64,000 nt of DNA from Debaryomyces hansenii CBS767 (Eukaryota > Ascomycota > Pichiomycetes > Serinales > Debaryomycetaceae), in the NCBI RefSeq assembly GCF_000006445.2, contig NC_006046.2:806001-870000 (forward strand), written 5' to 3'. Position 1 is the stretch's first letter; the number at the start of each line of letters is the position of its first letter. Below are positions 61,281 to 64,000 of the stretch, piece after piece. The notes beneath the pieces were generated by a model. It was not told the DNA's origin. It saw only the letters and a program-made list of their open reading frames with translations, and searched no databases. Made by a program: the position numbers and the translations under genes.

Positions 61281-62690
61281 CTATATACATTTATCTAGAA
61301 TATAACCTTTAATTTGTTCGATATAATCCTGATCATTTTCATCTTTCATCAATTTCGTATAACTTGAATTTTCATTTGTCCAAAATCGAAAGCCACAATC
61401 CTGATAAGCGTCAAGATATTTATGATCAGGAATCAAATCCCATTCTTCACAGTCTTCTTCACCAAGGGCAATACTAGTAAGATAAGTCCAACACTTCGCA
61501 GTTTCGGTGTGGTTGTAACCCCCTCCACCCAATATCATGACGGAAGTAGTACCAACAGCATTCAATAGAAAACTTAACACCTTTCCATAACCTTTTATTG
61601 TCATATTCCACTCCTTATGTTCGTCCGTTGATAGACCATCACATCCAGCTTGAATCACTAATACATCAGGCAGAAAGTTCTTGATAAGGGGAAGGACTAT
61701 CTCTCGTACAATTCGTAACATATTGCTATCACCCAACCCCCTCATAACAGGTATATTAACCTTTGTTTTCTGTGTGGTTGACAAGGACCCCGTCCCGGGA
61801 TAAAAACCGATATCATACCTATGTATGGAGCAAGTCATAACATTTTTAGAAAATTCAAATGCAGATTCAACTCCATCTCCATGATGCAAATCTAAATCAA
61901 GATAAAATATTCTTCGATAATTACGACGTAAGACATTAATGGATAGCACAATATCATTTATATAGCAGAAGCCCGCTGCTTTGTTTTTCTTGCAGTGATG
62001 TCTACCGCCATACCAATTTATCACTATATTCTGTGCCCTGTTATCTTTCCTTTCTTTGGTTAGCCTAGTCGCTGCTTGAATACTTGATGCGGCAACCAAA
62101 TTCACATATTCTGACATAAACGGAAATATATAGCAATCGTGTAGTAAACCGTAGGTTTCAAGCTCTGCATTATCTTCTTCTTGAGTTTCTGCATCTTCAA
62201 ACGGTGTTATTTCATCAAAGGAGTCACTCAATTCCAGCCCGCTATCATTCGAATCACTCTCCTGTTTTCTATTATACTTCTCTCCAAGTTCGTTCCCCAA
62301 TTTAACTATATCAATATTTTCCTCGGGTGCTAGCGCCGGAACTTTTGGTGTATCTTTGAACTCTCCAATTTGTAAAGCCTCCTGTATCCTTTTTAAGCCT
62401 GGTGAATTAACATCAATATATGATCTTTTTTTTAGTAATACAAATAGGAATTGTTTCCCGTGAAAAGACTCTAAATCCTGTCTTTTAATTCGTGTCACCC
62501 CAATTATATCTTGACATTTACGGTCTAATTCATAAGCTTTGATTAAAGAAGTTACTAACGACAGTCTACCCTTATTTGCTGGAAGTAGATCTACTATTTC
62601 AGATAAGGGTTCGGATGAAGTAATCCATACTTTCCTGGCTATTGTTACATCTGTTGGCTCCTTCGAATTGACATTATTTTCGAATAACAT
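61281..62690 (-). CDS. HOS1: Class I histone deacetylase Hos1
   Basis: The 469-residue protein matches Hos1 in length (470). Active-site motifs are WYGGRHHCKKNKAAGFCYIND (catalytic His pair), DLDLHHGDGVE (zinc Asp and His), and QAGCDGLSTDEH (second zinc Asp). GGGGYNH is also a class I HDAC mark. Hos1 removes acetyl from histones and from cohesin subunit Smc3. A charged insert lies at about 120-180. It is convergent with ALG1. Confidence 0.93.
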   Translation of the reverse strand: MLFENNVNSKEPTDVTIARKVWITSSEPLSEIVDLLPANKGRLSLVTSLIKAYELDRKCQDIIGVTRIKRQDLESFHGKQFLFVLLKKRSYIDVNSPGLKRIQEALQIGEFKDTPKVPALAPEENIDIVKLGNELGEKYNRKQESDSNDSGLELSDSFDEITPFEDAETQEEDNAELETYGLLHDCYIFPFMSEYVNLVAASSIQAATRLTKERKDNRAQNIVINWYGGRHHCKKNKAAGFCYINDIVLSINVLRRNYRRIFYLDLDLHHGDGVESAFEFSKNVMTCSIHRYDIGFYPGTGSLSTTQKTKVNIPVMRGLGDSNMLRIVREIVLPLIKNFLPDVLVIQAGCDGLSTDEHKEWNMTIKGYGKVLSFLLNAVGTTSVMILGGGGYNHTETAKCWTYLTSIALGEEDCEEWDLIPDHKYLDAYQDCGFRFWTNENSSYTKLMKDENDQDYIEQIKGYILDKCI

Positions 62691-62734
62691 TAGTTAAAAT
62701 CTGTATTTTGATATTATATAAAATTTCGCGTCCA

Positions 62735-64000
62735 TTAAATAATCGTATCTATATAATTATGAGTACAGTACTCATTTATTACTGGAACAATGTATTTAGT
62801 TATTACAGTATTCCAGTCATTGATTGCCAATTTTACAAGCAGATCGTCCTTCTGGCTGCTTCGCTTTACTTTTTGTATAGAATTTTGATATTCTAGATTG
62901 CAACGCAAGCATTTGACCAAATTCAAGCATCTACTCAAATTGTCTTGTTTTAGTAGCTCTCTTAGATAATCTGTAAATATCTGTACGTCATCTAAATGTG
63001 GACCACCCTGATTTAATGACATAAAAACCCATCCATCTATAGATTTGCTAATTTCAAAAAATGAGCCCCCTTGGTTTAAAAATAGTGGGGCATTAATCAA
63101 CTTTGGTTGCATCGAAATCCATTGTTGAGTAATTTTGAATTGACCAACACTATTCTTTTTCTTGTATTTCCTATCCATCTTCTCTCTCATTGGAGTTAAA
63201 TCAAAGTTCTTAATTTTGTTTTTATACTCTAAGTCCTTCAAAACTGCTGTTTTAATAGACGACGGTAATTCGTTCAAAACTGAATCATCATATGACCCGG
63301 AATCGTTGTAAACATTTGACGTTTGTTTTTTAACAGGAGATGGTGATGTCGAAACCTTCTTTCTCTTTCTGGGTGATTTTGACGGTGATCTAGTTGGCGA
63401 TTCTATAACTCGAACATATTTGGGAGGTCCCTTTAATTGAGAAGGTATCAATTGTTGCAAATATGCTTTAGGCTTTTTGAGGTCAGGCACAATACATATT
63501 TCCTCCTTTTTTGGACTTTTTCTTGGTTCTATAAATTGAGCATCCTTCTTCGAAATACCACGCCGAGAAAGCTCAGATTGTAGCTCGTTTTTTATTTCCT
63601 CGGGTAATTCATTAAATACTTCCCAATCAATATTCTCGTTTTCCAACCGATCATGATACTTCTTCACAGCAGATGGTTTGGCGGGCGTATCCTTTTCATG
63701 GAAGTTATTCCTTTTTACTTGATTAAAAGGTAATCTCATCTGCCTTATTTTTTTTAAATTCTCAACATCTTCGAGCTTATTCATGGTGATAGCGATACCA
63801 CGTAGCTCTTTAACAGGAACATTAACCATTCTAAATAAAGCCTTTATTTCAGATCCCATAATACCCCAGTCATTAGTCGGAACACCCAATTTGGAAGATT
63901 TACTAACAAAATCACATAAGCCCATACCTAAATATTTTGGGGGGTCAATAGGTGCATCATGAGCCCTCTTGGCTAATCTTAATGTAATACTCGAACCACA
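62735..64000 (-). CDS. REV1: Translesion polymerase Rev1, C-terminal part
   Basis: The frame runs off the right edge with no stop, and 421 C-terminal residues are visible. The edge part has the polymerase/DNA-binding pattern TLRLAKRAHDAP..PPKYLGMG.CD. Two ubiquitin-binding motifs, WEVFNELPEEIKNEL and SVLNELPSSIKTAVL, follow. A Lys/Ser/Pro-rich linker lies between the two motifs. The C-terminal ~100 residues form the Rev1 C-terminal helical bundle that contacts Rev7 and other polymerases. Rev1 inserts dCMP opposite lesions. The catalytic domain lies outside the window. Confidence 0.92.
   Translation of the reverse strand, partial: CGSSITLRLAKRAHDAPIDPPKYLGMGLCDFVSKSSKLGVPTNDWGIMGSEIKALFRMVNVPVKELRGIAITMNKLEDVENLKKIRQMRLPFNQVKRNNFHEKDTPAKPSAVKKYHDRLENENIDWEVFNELPEEIKNELQSELSRRGISKKDAQFIEPRKSPKKEEICIVPDLKKPKAYLQQLIPSQLKGPPKYVRVIESPTRSPSKSPRKRKKVSTSPSPVKKQTSNVYNDSGSYDDSVLNELPSSIKTAVLKDLEYKNKIKNFDLTPMREKMDRKYKKKNSVGQFKITQQWISMQPKLINAPLFLNQGGSFFEISKSIDGWVFMSLNQGGPHLDDVQIFTDYLRELLKQDNLSRCLNLVKCLRCNLEYQNSIQKVKRSSQKDDLLVKLAINDWNTVITKYIVPVINEYCTHNYIDTII

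Overview
The window looks like nuclear DNA from a budding yeast. It is AT-rich and gene-dense, and single-exon genes sit on both strands with spacers usually of 100-600 bp. The few introns are short (55-71 nt) with GTATGT donors and mostly TACTAAC branch points. The products match yeast core genes. Gene content and protein features suggest a CTG-clade species (Debaryomycetaceae, perhaps Debaryomyces or a close relative). That assignment is inference, because I could not test CTG decoding directly.

Layout. 1-5813: start of an unidentified gene, ERG2 and CSN4 sharing a promoter with two sterol-response motifs, an aldo/keto reductase, and a WHI5/NRM1-type repressor. 5814-8698: an anomalous ~2.9 kb accessory island. 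Its centre is a broken gene resembling a secreted K1-like killer preprotoxin (signal peptide, Kex2 sites, Cys-rich and hydrophobic segments) with frameshifts and an internal stop. 8699-23935: ATG3, LRO1, a zinc-finger protein, CRN1, IQG1, NSL1, VMA11, RVB2. 24169-35324: two FAA1/FAA4-type acyl-CoA synthetases in tandem, ARO10, CIN2, an amino-acid permease. 35497-48781: PFK2 and TOM40 (divergent), INP1, RBD2, CSE2/MED9, ENV7, an SRA1-domain protein, SUI3, YAR1. 49024-64000: RTP1, HSP90, RAD14, an anion transporter of the allantoate-permease family, SPE3, tRNA-Ser(UGA), ALG1, HOS1, and the 3' part of REV1, which runs off the right edge.

Most genes are housekeeping genes and do not form one pathway. 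Four have short 5' introns that simple ORF reading misses (CRN1, RVB2, CIN2, RAD14); I placed each from donor, branch point, acceptor and restored N-terminal homology. In RVB2 the first exon is the ATG codon alone. Several genes have their true ATG a few codons inside the longest open frame; the coordinates given use the ATG.

The most unusual content is the killer-toxin-like pseudogene and its surrounding island. Also notable are a duplicated N-terminal motif in RAD14, a 16-unit five-residue repeat in coronin, and the tandem FAA pair.
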